Positions 45,395 through 57,862 of a stretch of DNA of 64,000 nt are shown one piece after another. The notes beneath the pieces were generated by a model. That model was not told the DNA's origin, made no database searches, and saw only the letters and a list, made by a program, of their open reading frames with translations. The stretch's first letter is position 1. Each line of letters opens with the position of its first letter. The stretch covers positions 372,001 to 436,000 of the forward strand of contig BCIG01000023.1 of NCBI GenBank assembly GCA_001599915.1, given 5' to 3'. A program made the translations under genes and the position numbers. Source of the DNA: Symbiotaphrina buchneri (Eukaryota; Ascomycota; Symbiotaphrinales; Symbiotaphrinaceae).

Positions 45395-46611
45395 ATGGCG
45401 ACGGCGGATGAGCATGTGCCTTCTTGCAAGGTAGTCCTGGCCGCAACGGTCGCAAAGAAGCTGCTCGCAGAAGTACACGAAGGCCTGGCGAAGTTGCAGA
45501 GACAGCCATTGCTGGTTGGCTTTCTCTCCAACAATGACCCTGCCGCGCGCATGTATGCGGAGTGGACTGGGAAGACCTGCAGAGAAAAGTATGTCCTCTG
45601 AGATTCTTACTTTCGCCTCACCCTAATGTCATGCGCAAAAGTGGCTTTCGATTCGAACTACGGGAATTCGACCGTGAAGAGCTGGAAGAGGCCATTCTGG
45701 CTGCCAACAAAGATGAGAAGGTCGACGGAATAATAGTCTACTACCCTATCTTCGGGAATAGACAGGACCAGTATCTGCAGCAGATTGTGGACGTCAATAA
45801 AGATGTGGAAGGGTTAAGCCACAAATACATCTTCAACATGTACCAGAATATCCGTTTCCTGGACGAGGCAAAGCTTCAGAAGAGCGTACTGGTACGGTGC
45901 TCTCATACCTCGAACCCCTTCGCGGACATAGCTAAGATTTCTTGACAGCCTTGCACGCCGCTTGCCGTCATCAAAATCCTCGAGCACCTACAGATCTACA
46001 ATACCATCCTGCCCTACGGCAACCGCCTGTTCGGACACTCGATAACCGTGGTCAACCGGTCGGAAGTGGTGGGTCGTCCATTGGCCGCGCTGCTCGCCAA
46101 TGACGGCGCATCAGTATATTCCGTCGATATTGATGGGGTCCAACAATTCACACGCGGAGAGGGGCTCAAGAAAAAGCGTCACGAGGTGATCGAAAAGCCT
46201 GGGTGGGGCCTGAAAGAATGTGTCCCGTTAAGTGATGTGGTCATAAGCGGAGTGCCTGGAGACGGGTTCAAATTTCCCGTCGAACTGCTCAGAGAAGGTG
46301 CGGTCTGCATCAATTTCTCGAGTGAGAAGGTAAAGGCACACAAAACGCTATACCCCAAGGTCTGCTAATGTCCTTCCAGAACTTCCCACCCGAGGTGAAA
46401 GAGAAAGCATCCATTTACGTCCCTGCGATTGGCAAGGTCACGATCGTTGTCCTACTGAGAAATCTCCTGGTAAGTCAAGTGCCTCTCCCTGGGATTAAGA
46501 ATCGGTTAATGACATTTTTCAATACAGCGCATCGTTCAGAATCGCGAGCAGTCGAAAGAGGACCCCATGACCTCGATAGAGAAGCCTGGAACTCTCGAAG
46601 CAGGTAAATAA
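45395..46611 (+). CDS. mtd1: NAD-dependent 5,10-methylenetetrahydrofolate dehydrogenase Mtd1
   Basis: Cytosolic folate enzyme that oxidises methylene-THF with NAD, linking one-carbon units to purine synthesis. Five exons. MATADEHVPSCKVVLAATVA opens the protein; GFLSNNDPAARMYAEWTGKT joins through a GTATGT intron to NGFRFELREFDREELEEAI. VDGIIVYYPIFGNRQDQYLQ holds the catalytic-side motif, and GHSITVVNRSEVVGRPLAAL the NAD-binding loop. The end is RIVQNREQSKEDPM ... LEAGK, stop at 46609-46611. VVNRSEVVGRP is the Mtd1 form rather than the bifunctional NADP enzyme, and the length (about 330 residues) agrees. Confidence 0.92.
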
Positions 46612-47011
46612 AACGACGATCGATTACGTGACGACGCTGGGGCGGGTGTATATTATGGCTGAAATAGAGGCGTAAATCTTTGAATCAATATAATCTGGTC
46701 TCATCTGCATTACCGGGACTTTGCAGGTTCTGCTGCTAATGTAATAAATACAGCAAGGTATGTAAGTAGGTAGGCTGGTGTTCGGAGATTTTCAGGGGCG
46801 GCGCGCGGGGTTGCTCGGCCATTTCCTGAAGATCAGCGTCAACGGGCGGCCAACGCCTATCGGCCGGCCACCGATGTAGGGCAGGGTGAGAACTGAATGC
46901 CGATGCCATGATCCCAATATTTGATAGTTTTAAATTTCTCCCATTTAAATCCTGGAATTGACTCTGTGGCGAATAACAGGCTCAATTGGGATTTGTATAA
47001 AAAGCTTCCAG
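46612..47011. other. Intergenic, mtd1 3' to dipeptidase start
   Basis: 400 bp; TATAAAA-like word near 46995-47002, just upstream of the dipeptidase start. Nothing else recognised. Confidence 0.45.
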
Positions 47012-48398
47012 ATGAAGATTCACGCGGCAGCAGCTCTTGCGGGCTATGCCGTCCTTGCAAGGGCCGCGGGGAGTCAAGATCCTTATTATGAACGAGCAAT
47101 TGCCTTGATGGAATCGAGTCCTCTGGTAGATACCCATGTAGATTTGCCACAGATTCTACGTTCATTAAGTAAGTTTGTCACTTGCCATTGGTGGTCATGT
47201 CTTTCTAACTGGCTCCAGGCCGTTACCCGTTGGACATCATCCCGCAATTTGCGGAACATATTCCCGGTCATGTCGACATCCCTAGGCTGCGAGAAGGCCA
47301 CCTAGGTGCTGCATTCTGGTCAATCTGGACGCCTTGTCCAGACCTAGTTGGCGATGACCCCGGACCGGATTTTACTACACCAACAAATGGTCTTCGGGAC
47401 GCATTCGAGATGGCGGACCTAATCCAAAACATGATCAAGCAACATCCGGATCATTTGCAGTACGCACACTCATCTCAGGATGTCAGGGATGCATTTAGCA
47501 GCGGAAAGATCGCCTCATTGATCGGTATGGAAGGGACACATTTCCTGGGCAACTCTTTAAGTACTTTACGAGTGTTTGCGCAGCTTGGTGTGCGCTATCT
47601 TACCCTCACACACACCTGCCACAGTTCTTTCGCCTCCTCAAATGGTGCTGGAGGCCCCATGGAGCCTGCCCACTCAGGCAATGGGCTTACAGCTTTGGGA
47701 GAGGGGCTCATCCGCGAGTTGAACAGGCTTGGCATCATGATTGACCTGTCTCACACGTCAGACAACACAGCGAAGCAAGCGATCTCCCTCTCCAAAGCAC
47801 CGGTCGTCTGGACACACTCAGGGTCCAGAACTCAGTGGGATCATCCCAGGAATGTGCCGGATGATCTTCTGGCATTAATTGGAGACGGACCAGGGCAAAA
47901 CAAGGGAGTGATTCAGTCGGTCTTCTATCCCCCTTTTATCGGCCCGGTAGACTCCGCAAATGTGTCGAGGGTTGCAGACCATATCGAATATATAGCGAGC
48001 AAGGTTGGGAAGAAGCACGTCGGCATTGCGTCGGATTTCGACGGCATGTACTCTTCGGTTGAAGGCTTGGAAGATGCGAGCAAATATCCAAACCTGGTAA
48101 GGCACTAGTCATCTTTGTGAACAGCGAGCTTGTCTTACGGATCTAGGTCGCGGAAATGCTCTCGCGCGGCTGGTCCGACGAGGAGACCAAGGACCTCATG
48201 GGTCGTAACTTGCTGAGGGTCATGGATGAGGTGGACTTGGTCAAGGAGTCCTTGAACCAAGAGTTGCCGTCCACTGCGATCTGGGAAAAGCGTACCGATC
48301 TGCCGTCATTGAACTGGGGCGGCGATGGAGATGCATATTACCCGTATGAAGTGCGCAAAACTGTGGCTAAGATGAGGGTCCGGCATGATGAATTGTGA
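47012..48398 (+). CDS. Membrane-type (renal) dipeptidase, peptidase family M19
   Basis: Zinc dipeptidase that splits L-Xaa-L/D-Xaa dipeptides. Three exons. The start MKIHAAAALAGYAVLARAAG is a signal peptide. The binuclear metal ligands are all present: LVDTHVDLP (His, Asp), SLIGMEGTHFLG (Glu), IMIDLSHTS (His), VWTHSGSR (His) and GIASDFDGMYS (Asp). The last exon reads AEMLSRGWSDEETKDLMGRN, the usual C-terminal helix. The second His site is THSGSR instead of the common SHSSAR, a mild change. No C-terminal hydrophobic GPI signal was seen, so secretion rather than membrane anchoring is likely. Fungal relatives also occur in epipolythiodioxopiperazine clusters, but no such neighbours exist here. 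Confidence 0.9.
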
Positions 48399-48803
48399 GG
48401 TGCTTCCGGGGGATTATGCTCTCCGCGAATCCCAAGTGTAACGCGCAAAGGATTTGTTTGGTTGATGCGACTGATGCTTCTCCCTCTCTGTTGAAGGATA
48501 AGAGTCCGACCTCATAGATATCTCATATATAAAGATCCTAGATATTGAAAAGTACATTTATAGAACCTCGTTGTACGATGCCAAAGTTGTTTTGGTTTTG
48601 ATTCTCCCCTCTGCGAGCTGGTAAGCCTCGGAACTTATAGTTGGATAGGCGTTTATGTTGATCCGTTCCGAATACCCGTTTATCGATAACAAAAGCCAAA
48701 AGGAGCGCTAGTGAAACTTTTTGTACCCCAGGAAGCAAAAGACCTCCCAGTCTCGAATATTTCTCCGCTGAAGCAGAACCGACATCTCGATCCCACGGCC
48801 AAG
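48399..48803. other. Intergenic, dipeptidase 3' to rpf2 start
   Basis: 405 bp. An in-frame ATG at 48711 would extend rpf2 by 31 residues that do not resemble the family. Nothing else recognised. Confidence 0.45.
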
Positions 48804-49857
48804 ATGTCGCTGCTCCGAGAGATCAAGCCGAAGAATGCACGCTCGAAACGCTTCCTCGACAATCGGGCGCCCAAAGTGATCGAGAATCCCAAACAGACGC
48901 TGTTACTGCGCGGCTCGCCGACGAGCGCCATCGTCAACAGCGCCATCACCGACCTGCACTCCCTCAAGGTGCCTCTGAGCGTCAAATTCAGCAAGAAGAA
49001 CGAGAGAATCCACCCGTTCGAGGATGCGACCTCATTGGAGTTCTTCAGCCAGAAGAACGATGCTGCGCTCATGGTGTTAGGGAGCCACTCGAAGAAGCGG
49101 CCGCATTGTCTGACGCTGGTGCAACTGTTCGAGCACCATGTGCTGGATATGATGGAGTTGCTGGTGGTCCAGGATACCTACAAGGCAATGGCTGAGTTCA
49201 AGGGCAAGAAACCTGCAGTAGGATTGAAGCCCATGCTGGTTTTCTCCGGCACTGGCTGGGAGGACCCGGCGCAGAGCGAACTGGGTCTGGCTAAAAGCAT
49301 GCTGTTGGACCTCTTCCGAGGCAGAGAAGTGGGACAAATCGATGTCGAGGGATTACAATACATCATCACTTTCAGTGTGGGAGAGGAGGGAGAAAGCGAA
49401 GAAGGCACGCCGAGGATGCACATGAGAGCATACACGATCCGGACGAAGAAAAGTGGCGGCAAAGTGCCCAGGGTAGAGGTAGAAGAGATGGGTCCGAGGA
49501 TGGATTTCAAGATCGGGCGTGTGAAGGAAGCCAACGAAGGTGTAATGAAGGAGGCCATGAGGAAGGCTAAAGGCTTGGAGGTGAGTGCAACCGGCATTGC
49601 CGACCCGGAAATGTCATATATTATTGCAGGGCTAACATGCGTTCTTACTTCAGGCCAAGCAGAAGAAGAATATCCAAACGGATATTGTTGGTGACAAAGT
49701 CGGCCGCGTACATCTGGGCCGGCAAGATCTGAGCACGCTACAAACACGGAAGATGAAAGGCTTGAAGAGGAGTAGGGGAGTGGACGACGTCGATCTGGAG
49801 GAAGGCTTGCAGGATGTCGACGGGGATGCAGTGCCAAAGAAGTCTAAACGCTCATGA
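48804..49857 (+). CDS. rpf2: Ribosome biogenesis factor Rpf2 (Brix domain)
   Basis: Nucleolar factor that with Rrs1 delivers the 5S RNP to pre-60S ribosomes. The chosen start (48804) gives MSLLREIKPKNARSKR, matching the family; predicted 326 residues in two exons, with a 73-nt intron at 49581-49653. Brix landmarks: NPKQTLLLRGSPTSAIV, DLHSLKVPLSVKFSKKN, HPFEDATSLEFFSQKNDAAL, GSHSKKRPHCLTLV and FKGKKPAVGLKPMLVFSG. The Lys/Arg-rich C-terminus (MKGLKRSR ... KKSKRS) is typical. Confidence 0.94.
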
Positions 49858-50068
49858 ACTGTGAAACCCTTTTTACGGACGTGCATGGAAAAGGCGCATT
49901 GGGACTGGCGTTGAAAAGCCGCTTTTAGGCGCTGCGGGAATTTCTTTTCCGCATGACTTGCTCATGATTGTCTGTACAAGCCTTTGAGGCTGCGATATCA
50001 TACATCGATTGATTATAAACCCTGAACCTGCTCCATACTGCCTTAAAGTACAGATGCCAAACTTTTTT

Positions 50069-52762
50069 CTATTCTACGCGGAGTACGCGGGGACCTCTCT
50101 TCTTGGAGGCCGCCTTTTTCTTCTTATTCCCTTTGTCGAAAGCCACTGCACTTGCATGGTCTCGGCCGACATTGTCAAGGTCTTTCACCTTGTAAATCCT
50201 AATGATCCAGTTCTCACTTGTGAATGCTTCCTCCAAGGTGTTCAGCGTAGGGCCCTCGGCCGGAAGCCTTGCGCCACGAACCCGGTCCATCGCGTTTCCT
50301 GCGGGGTAGAGCGCGTTGTAATTGTAGTAAGACATCTTGTACCTGTATTTCTCGTCAGTATTAACTCCACTGCAAGCGTGACTCGAGCGGTACCTACATC
50401 AAACTGTTCCTCATGGTCGGTGTCGCCTCATCGTCCACCCTGTATTCTCCCCTCGCTGTGAAGAAATCACGCTCCTTGACCTCGTCGGGCCAGATCCCTT
50501 CAGCAATTCTCACCATCCATAAGAACTTGTTGATGTCGTCACCTGAATAGCCCAAAAGACCACCAAAAACCACCAAAACATAGTCGACATCATGTTGTCG
50601 CAAAATAGGATAGCTGACCTCCTCCCGGGAGCTCATGGCCTTGCCAACTGTGGCAATGTGTGTGTTATTCCACGTATTGTTGTCCACGAGAGTAGGCCGA
50701 TCTGCCATGCCACCGATTTGGTATCCGTAATCCCACCATGACATGATCTTGGCATCGTTGGGGGTATTCTGCCTAAGCCAGTAATAGGCTTCGCGGTAAT
50801 CGTCGATGATGTGTTGACTGCCGTCGGGCAACCGGCTGGCGAGAACAACCGAAGGTGACGAGTACGCGTTGGAAGTCACCCAGGTGCAATGAAGCACGAA
50901 TAGGAGCAGATAGCTGACGATCGACCCTACCACAATCAATCTAGATAGTAATGAATGAATGCCAACAAATGGGCTCTTGGTGGAGCGCAGAGCCGCAGGC
51001 AAGAAGGCAGCAAGCCCTTCTGGTTCTGTGGTACGAGTACTGGTATTCCCTTGAGTGACAGCCATGGGCGGGCCGGCAGCAAGATAAGTGTCCAGGATCC
51101 TTGAGCATGCCATTGCAGCAGCGACGCAGACCACCGGGGTTAGAGTCAATATCAACCGCACCATGACACCAGCGAAGTAGCTGGCAAGCACTGCATAAAT
51201 GACGATGAAGACCTGTTCATCTTTCAACTCCTGGAAGCAGAGGTAAATACCAGCAGGGAACAACCAGATGAGGAAGTTCAAATCGAAGAAGAAGGCTGGC
51301 CAAGCGGTAGGCTGGTGTTCTGAGACGGAAGCGATGATAGGGATATGTACTTTAGCATAACCCGTGTCCCAAAGAGAATAGAAGCGACCGGTCCAGGGTG
51401 CGATCGTGCCAGACACTGTCAACAAGACGAGGACACCAAGACCGACGGCAAAAACAAGAAGGACAATGGTGCGGAGTAAGGTCTGAAACTGCTTGCTCGG
51501 TACCTGGCTGCGCACAAAGTCTACAAATGCCACTATTTGAAGCAGCCCGAAAACTCCTATGAGACAAACCTTGATTAGTTCGTCCAGGATAACCCGGAAT
51601 CATCGCTTACCAAGTGCAGACATATGCTCGCTACTGCGAATCGGAAGGAATCCTACGAAAGGGATCTGCATGCTTGCAAGTGTGCCCAATGCATACCACG
51701 TCGTATAGCTGACGTAGAGTCTGGGGCTGTAACGCCCCATAACGATGAGAACAAATGCGTGTAATGGCAGCAGATTCGTGATGAAGACATAGCCTCCCCA
51801 AGCTGATACCATATAACCGTAGAAGAGAGCGCATAAAGCTCCCCATAAGGCAGATCCGTCCTTCAGAGCCTTGATCCAGAGGTAAAATGTGAAGACAAGC
51901 AAGAATATGGCAATTGCTTCGTTGTCATAACTTCCAGCAACGGACCTGGAAATGTAACCGGGGGTGATACCCATAAAAGCAGCCGCGAGTAGACCTGCTG
52001 AATCTGATGGTGTCATCTCAGACGTTAAGAGATAGGTAGCTAGGGCGGTCAAGCCCGAAAATCCAGGTGCAAGGAGCACGCAGATGTTGCGGATGTCGAC
52101 AGGGATCGTCAGGAATCGGAGGATATGGTAGATCACTCCGCTCGTGACCATCAGGCCGGGATATAGGGTACCTCCAGTAACACGACCCAAAGGGTACCAA
52201 GTTCCTAACGAGATATAATCATTAGCCTTGACTTGGGCGTCTAGTTTTCCTTCTTTCTGCTGCTGGGGGGATAGTCCTAGGAAGCGCGGCGCGGCGGGGA
52301 GTGCTTACGATCGTCGAACCAATCCCAGAAGCTGTAAAAGCCATTCTGTACAAGATACTTCGTTGCGCGAAAATTGAACCAGGGATCGACTGTCAAAGAT
52401 GATCATCAGTCTTGCTCATAATAGCCAGCAGAGGGATTGAATGGCGGAGCTGGTCCGGAAGGAATCATTCGTCTTCTAGTAAAGGAAATCTATTCACGGA
52501 CATTCATGGATGATACTCTCAAATCCTATGATCCATATGTTAGCCATGTTCTCATCCAATGTTTGCAGTCTGCATGGCTGTCGCTGGAAGTGCATCTAGA
52601 ATGCCCGTTCCTAGCTCGAAAGGCGTACGTACTTATCACGCTGAACAGACGGCTTGCGACCGCCGCCGCGGCAATTGTGCAGAGGATTATAACCTTCAAA
52701 AGCCCACGTGTGTTTCGTCCCAAACCTCCCTTGAGAAAGGGATTTTTGGTTTCGACAGCCAT
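50069..52762 (-). CDS. stt3: Oligosaccharyltransferase catalytic subunit Stt3
   Basis: Multi-pass ER enzyme that transfers the lipid-linked glycan to Asn in Asn-X-Ser/Thr. The start at 52762 gives [16 protein letters not shown] and a first helix ([20 protein letters not shown]). A 24-nt exon at 52502-52525 then completes RFESIIHEF, followed by [20 protein letters not shown] (first acidic motif) and [36 protein letters not shown] supplies the second metal-binding region; WWDYG (about 50730-50745) and the downstream DNNTWNN block form the sequon-recognition site. The C-terminus is [19 protein letters not shown], then a Lys-rich tail, stop at 50069-50071. Several introns; all joins I checked keep phase. 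Confidence 0.94.
52502..52525 (-). other. Predicted 24-nt microexon of stt3
   Basis: Flanked by an ATCATAG acceptor and a GTCCGT donor. It codes most of FESIIHE and keeps the frame between exon 1 (130 nt, ending in phase 1) and the DPWFNFR exon. The resulting FESIIHEFDPWF is invariant in Stt3, which supports it strongly. Confidence 0.85.
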
Positions 52763-54702
52763 CGTGGAGGAGTCGCAAAAGGGGAATGAGCTGTAGCTGC
52801 TATGCACCGTTGGAGCTCACAGTTTAGTAGATGCTGCGTGTACTCTCGGAGGCTCGGCGAAACTAAAAGTCCGAAATGGAGCTTCCCCCTACCACCGGCA
52901 AGACAACTGTTTACCTTATCTGTGTTATTCTGGGGAACGCAACAATTTACTGACGAGCGCAGACGGCATTGACCTATCCAACTGATGGCAAGGTCTTTGA
53001 TCTCAATACTCATTGGCGATCGAAGCCCTTCGTTGAGCACTCGTCGAGACGCTGTATAAGGGGATGGACCAGTGGACTGTTTTGGCGACCTGTCATATGC
53101 AGCTGGCTTTTCCTGGCCTGGAACCTGCCTGTCTGGGAAACCGAACCTGGCTTCTATCGTATGCAGGGGCCAGCTTTGCCAGGTCTCAGCTACCTGCTCT
53201 TTCATTTACAAACATGATTCTTCTGGATCTTCGTCTATCATTTTTGCTGTCCTTTTGTCTCTGCGTCTGGATTGGAAAGGCACCCGCACCGATACATTAT
53301 TGCGAGATAAAATCTCATGAAGCTAGCTTTTCAAGTCAAACTCGTCCCTTGGTATGGCTAGCGAGCTTTAAACCTTCAAGCTTACTTGCACATCACCTCT
53401 GCACTGGTGGCAACGTCCGGTCTTGAAGTCGAAGTAGACGCACTGGAGGCAAAACAACAAGCGTCCGCCATCCTCCTGTGAAGTTCCGAATATGTGCACC
53501 ACCTACTCGCTGACAAAAAGGAAGCTCCGCTGTTTTTGAGCTGCAAGGCATATCTATCTGCTTTGCACGTGGCACAGGCCGACGTCCACGAAGGGCTCCA
53601 CTCGGTTGCCATCTCTTACTGTCCGCTGTATATGAGAACACCATTGTTTCGGAGAACCAGGTCCAGATGACACATCTCGAATCTCATCCTTTCTTCCGCT
53701 AGTCTTTGCTAAATTAGCGTGGGAACACTGCAATGCGGCTGTTCCTGTATTGGATTTTCTGTTCTTTCCGCGCAACCATGGTCTGGCAGTGTATGTTCGT
53801 ACTGCAGCACTAACCATCTCACTCTCATTCTCAATCGTCTACCGGCAAATGAAGTTCTCGTATTAGCCGTGGACCTGGAGAACACGAGGATGCGCATGCA
53901 CGGGCACACTCTTGTTGAGTATCTCGGCCGGAATATCAGAGGGCGTGCAAGCCCTTCCTTTATCTCCGATACAGCATTGACATTGGCATTGATGGCTACG
54001 CCATCGGTGGTAGCCGTAGATTCTTGATCACTATCTCTTTCACGTCTTTCCTAGCTTACAATATGAACACGTCAATCACTCCATATTGAAGTACCCACGG
54101 TCCTAGGGCCCCTGTTTATTTGTTTGATATTTTGGGTCTATCGGTCTACGTGGAATCCAATCTTCCATGCTGGTGGTATCTTCCGCCTGCGGACGGTCTC
54201 CGGTGACCTTTCGAGGTAACAATACAGGAGAGCATAACAATATGTCGCGTCTTCATGATATCCTTGCCCCTGAGGGCTGACGGGCCCCATTATGACCATC
54301 AACGTCTTTTATCGAGCCTGAGCAGCAATTGGATCAGTGATTGTTGCATGAGCGGACGTTCAGTGCCTGCCTACTATTCGTGTCCTCAACAGGGTGTACC
54401 GCATCGAGGGCAGACCTTCCCTGGTATCACCCAGACTTCTTCTCCGTCGCCGGCGCAGCTTGGGCATCTGACACCGACCATCTATACCAAAAGGTCAACT
54501 TTCCAAGCTATGCTTCCACTTGTGATCAAATCATGGCACATACTGGCAGGGAGGATACGCCTGAAAGATCGCAGACTTGTCTGATGTCCAAATTGGAAAC
54601 CTTGAGGGAATAGGGAAAGTTACATGCCGGAGCGACATCAGGTTTAAGAGGATCCGACAGCCCGTATAGGCGCATGAGATCCCGTTCCATGGTCGTCTGA
54701 AG

Positions 54703-55536
54703 TAGTGTCTGAAGGAATTTGGAAAGAGTGTCTCAACAAAATTTGCTCCGAACAGATGTGAAGATGGCAGTCGCAGTTGGATGAGGAAAGTCAGGTCTTA
54801 TATTCGATGGTCTCCGCGCCTGCTTCCGAAGCCTGTCGACCGGCAGCTGTGCATAGACGGATGGAAGCTGCCTCTCAAAAGACAAGATCGTCTAGGCCGG
54901 CAGAGGCGAAGCGGCGGATTGCTAACACGACCAGCAAGAGGCCAAGAGCTTTCCTCGATGGACTGTAACTCCCGTGATCCAGGGGTCCGGTATTGAAGTC
55001 GTGCTTATGGCAAGAAGCCCAACGATGCTCCTCCTGGCTTTACTAAGGTCTGGGCTGATGCGCAGATGGTAATTGACGCTACCGTGGATCAAGTTCCGTC
55101 CGCCGATCTGAAAGTCACCGTTCAGGTGGTGGCGCTTGCTCCATAGATCTCTTCCAGAAGTGGCATAAGATACCGGGGGCCAGGACTATATCCCAGGATA
55201 AACAGCTGCAAGGTTGGGGCTGTAGGTAAGCTGCAGCTGGCGGGCAGATACGTTTCCGTGATGCAAAGCTATCTCGGGTCACATCCTGATATAGCCTCTG
55301 CCAAATCATCACCTGGGCCTAGAGTTTTAGGCCTGAAACATCTGCGATTACCTGCGTTACAGCTCGCAGCCGGAGCCGTGCAGACCGCCTTGACCGTTAT
55401 GACGAACCTCCGAGCTTTACTCCGTATAACTTATGCTAAGGAATGCCGATTTCAAGTGCACGGAAGTGTACAGGTATTCGGTCTTTTTAAGAGCATTGCT
55501 TTGGCCACAACAAGCCTGGAAAGGGACCGCTCATAA
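54703..55536 (+). pseudogene. Coding-like remnant, unidentified
   Basis: One plus-strand frame is open across about 275 codons with only a few interruptions, far below chance. It contains protein-like runs such as YGKKPNDAPPGFTKVWADAQ and LKVTVQVVALAP, and later LRLPALQLAAGAVQTALT. I cannot name a family. It could instead be exons of a gene whose introns I failed to place. Confidence 0.35.
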
Positions 55537-56949
55537 GACTTATGCTTTTCACTATACCAGCTGCGGTTATTGGCTTCGTTGTGAGCAGATCTAGCAAAGC
55601 TTATGGACGATGGGTGGTCCGATATATTCCGCCAAGGGCGGCCCAGTTGGATCTAGGTTGAGTCTACACCGGACAGTGCCCGAGCTTGAGCGTCACCGCT
55701 GCTGCCCGAGACCATGGTTCTGTGTCTCCTACTCTGTGCGCCAAACTGCATCCAGGGCCATGAGGACGCCGGATGAGGCAAGGCGGGGTCATTCAAGGCC
55801 TATTCAAGATCTCGCACGTGCATCGACCACCGCTATTTCCATCCTTGAACAGTCAGCGCGAGCCAGCGCTGGATGATGGGGTGACAGGTCCAGGCTAGGG
55901 GGCAGCCGGGTTGAGCTCAGCAGCTTGCCTTGCCCGTTGCCCGTCGAGTCAACATAGTCTACTCTGCCAGATAGCGACACGCGAGTGGGCGTGACGCGAA
56001 GTGGTGTATGTACCGTACCTGATCTATGAGGAGCTCGTCTACACGCTTTAGTGGACCATGGACCACCCCACCTTACTCCTGTGCTCATTATTGCCCGAAT
56101 CGCTACCTTGGGTAGTTCAGAAAGGGATGGCTTCCTGCCGGGACTTCTTAGTCTGACAACCCCAAAAACCTTGTGCACGGCGTCCACTCGGAGATCGTCA
56201 TCGCTTGGCAGGTGGTCAAAGCGGAACTTATCAGACGATAATGTGGTCTCCGCATGCGAATTGCTGGCATAATTGATTGGCATGCGAGACGTGATACCAC
56301 CGGCCACCAGGATCCAGCAATACGGACCTGATTTTTGTTGTTTCAAGCCTTGTTCAGGAAAGAAGGACCTAAGATATTCGATATTACGAGTACACACGCT
56401 GGCAATGAATGACTAGTGCAGCGGCCATCGGCCGCTGAAGGCGCAGATACGCAGGCACAGACAAGCTTCACTCGAGTCTCGACCAGTCACATTTTCCGAA
56501 TTCTTAGACTTTCGGTTTGGGGCCGATTGATCTGTCAGTTCCGACGGGGAAAAACATATGACGGAACAAAATGCGAGCAATGTCTATACCAGGTGACTGA
56601 CCTCGGCCACAAAGGTACATTGAATTACAGTAGGGCAGGAGATTTCCCTCACACAGATCTCCTCGTACAGATGCCACCCATGCCGGCTCGTCGGGTTGTC
56701 CGATAGCAGTTAATCTCATGTTTCACCGCGGCCGTTTGATATGGTGGCTCCACCGGCTTTGGTGCAACACACCTGCATATTGGCCCAGGATGCGAAAATC
56801 ACAAGCATATTTGTCCAACAAAGCTACCTCAGAATTGAGATGTGCTCGAAGCTGATCATATCCCTTGTGAAGGTACACCGTATGTTGTGCGGGAATTGGA
56901 CAGCCTAGAGCCTAGCCCGGATCTTTTCTTTTCAATGCACGTAGAGCTG

Positions 56950-57836
56950 CACGACAGACAACCTTGACCATGGTAGGCTACACGCTAGATGGAAATATAC
57001 GAGGCCGAAAGAAGAAAGCCGAAATGGGGATGTGGGATGTGGTGCGTGCATATGATCTGTCAGCGACCCATGGTAACGAGTTTCAAGGGCCCCTATGGCA
57101 ATTAATCTGCGGTCTACAACGGTATTTCGACGATACTAAGCGGATGATAATGGCAACAGATAGGTACTCTTTATCTGAAGTGACAGGATTACCAGAGTGA
57201 AACGCCCTGACGCTTCAGGAATACGAAGCTGATATGTGGGTCGACACATCCTCGCAGGTTTTATGGTTTCCTCAACCTCCACAACATCCTCAGACCTCGG
57301 TGAAAAGCCTGGCAGCTGGCGGGGTGCCAGAAGGGTTGAAATTTCAGGCACTCAATACCGGTATCCGATGACGCGGCACGCCTTCATTTACCAGGCTACT
57401 CTTCTCACAAAATAAGGAGGTATCTACGGGAGTAAATTTGTCCACCAAAATCACGGGAGGCAGGGCGGCAGTCTTTCCGCCGAGGCCCCGTTCTGGCGCA
57501 AGCACGGCTCGCTACCTTACTTTCTCTGAGTATCCATACGCTTAGAGTTCCAAATTCCGGCCCCGAATGGCGATAGCGCCCACCTTGGCAGTTGATTTAG
57601 GGACTCAGCCCATCATCCCCTTTGTTGATCACGCACCCCTTGCAGTGCTTTGCATTCGTATCCGGCACACGGCCGTCTTCCAGTTGGTTCAATTCTGGAC
57701 TGTTTTCAGGGAGCAGGAGATCCTTGTCCCACCGACTCCTCGTATGTTTGAATGCGCCTCCAAGAAGAAGCTGGACACTGGACACGAATTGCGTGTCGAT
57801 TTACGAAAGATACTCATGAAGTGCAGCCGCCAATGA
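56950..57836 (+). pseudogene. Coding-like remnant, unidentified
   Basis: A single plus-strand frame runs nearly 295 codons with about three interruptions where some fourteen would be expected by chance. Runs include GYTLDGNIRGRKKK, GMWDVVRAYDLSATHG, QGPLWQLICGLQRYF, YEADMWVDTSSQVLWFPQPP and PTLAVDLGTQPIIPFVDHAP. This is the strongest coding signal in the island. Family unknown to me; a decayed enzyme or secondary-metabolism gene is possible. Confidence 0.4.
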
Positions 57837-57862
57837 CATTGCAGTCAATGACATTGCAGTCT
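57835..57862. repeat. Short tandem duplication
   Basis: TGACATTGCAGTC occurs twice in direct order with a 2-nt spacer, at the end of the remnant coding frame. A local duplication of no evident role. Confidence 0.7.

Noticed and set aside
42891-48398. Secondary-metabolite cluster (MFS plus dipeptidase)
   Set aside because: No NRPS, PKS, terpene synthase or tailoring enzymes nearby; neighbours are folate and ribosome genes.
55804-56397. 197-codon minus-strand open frame
   Set aside because: Composition is Arg/Ser/Pro-rich and unlike a folded protein, and the plus strand at the same place is also coding-like; not convincing as a gene.
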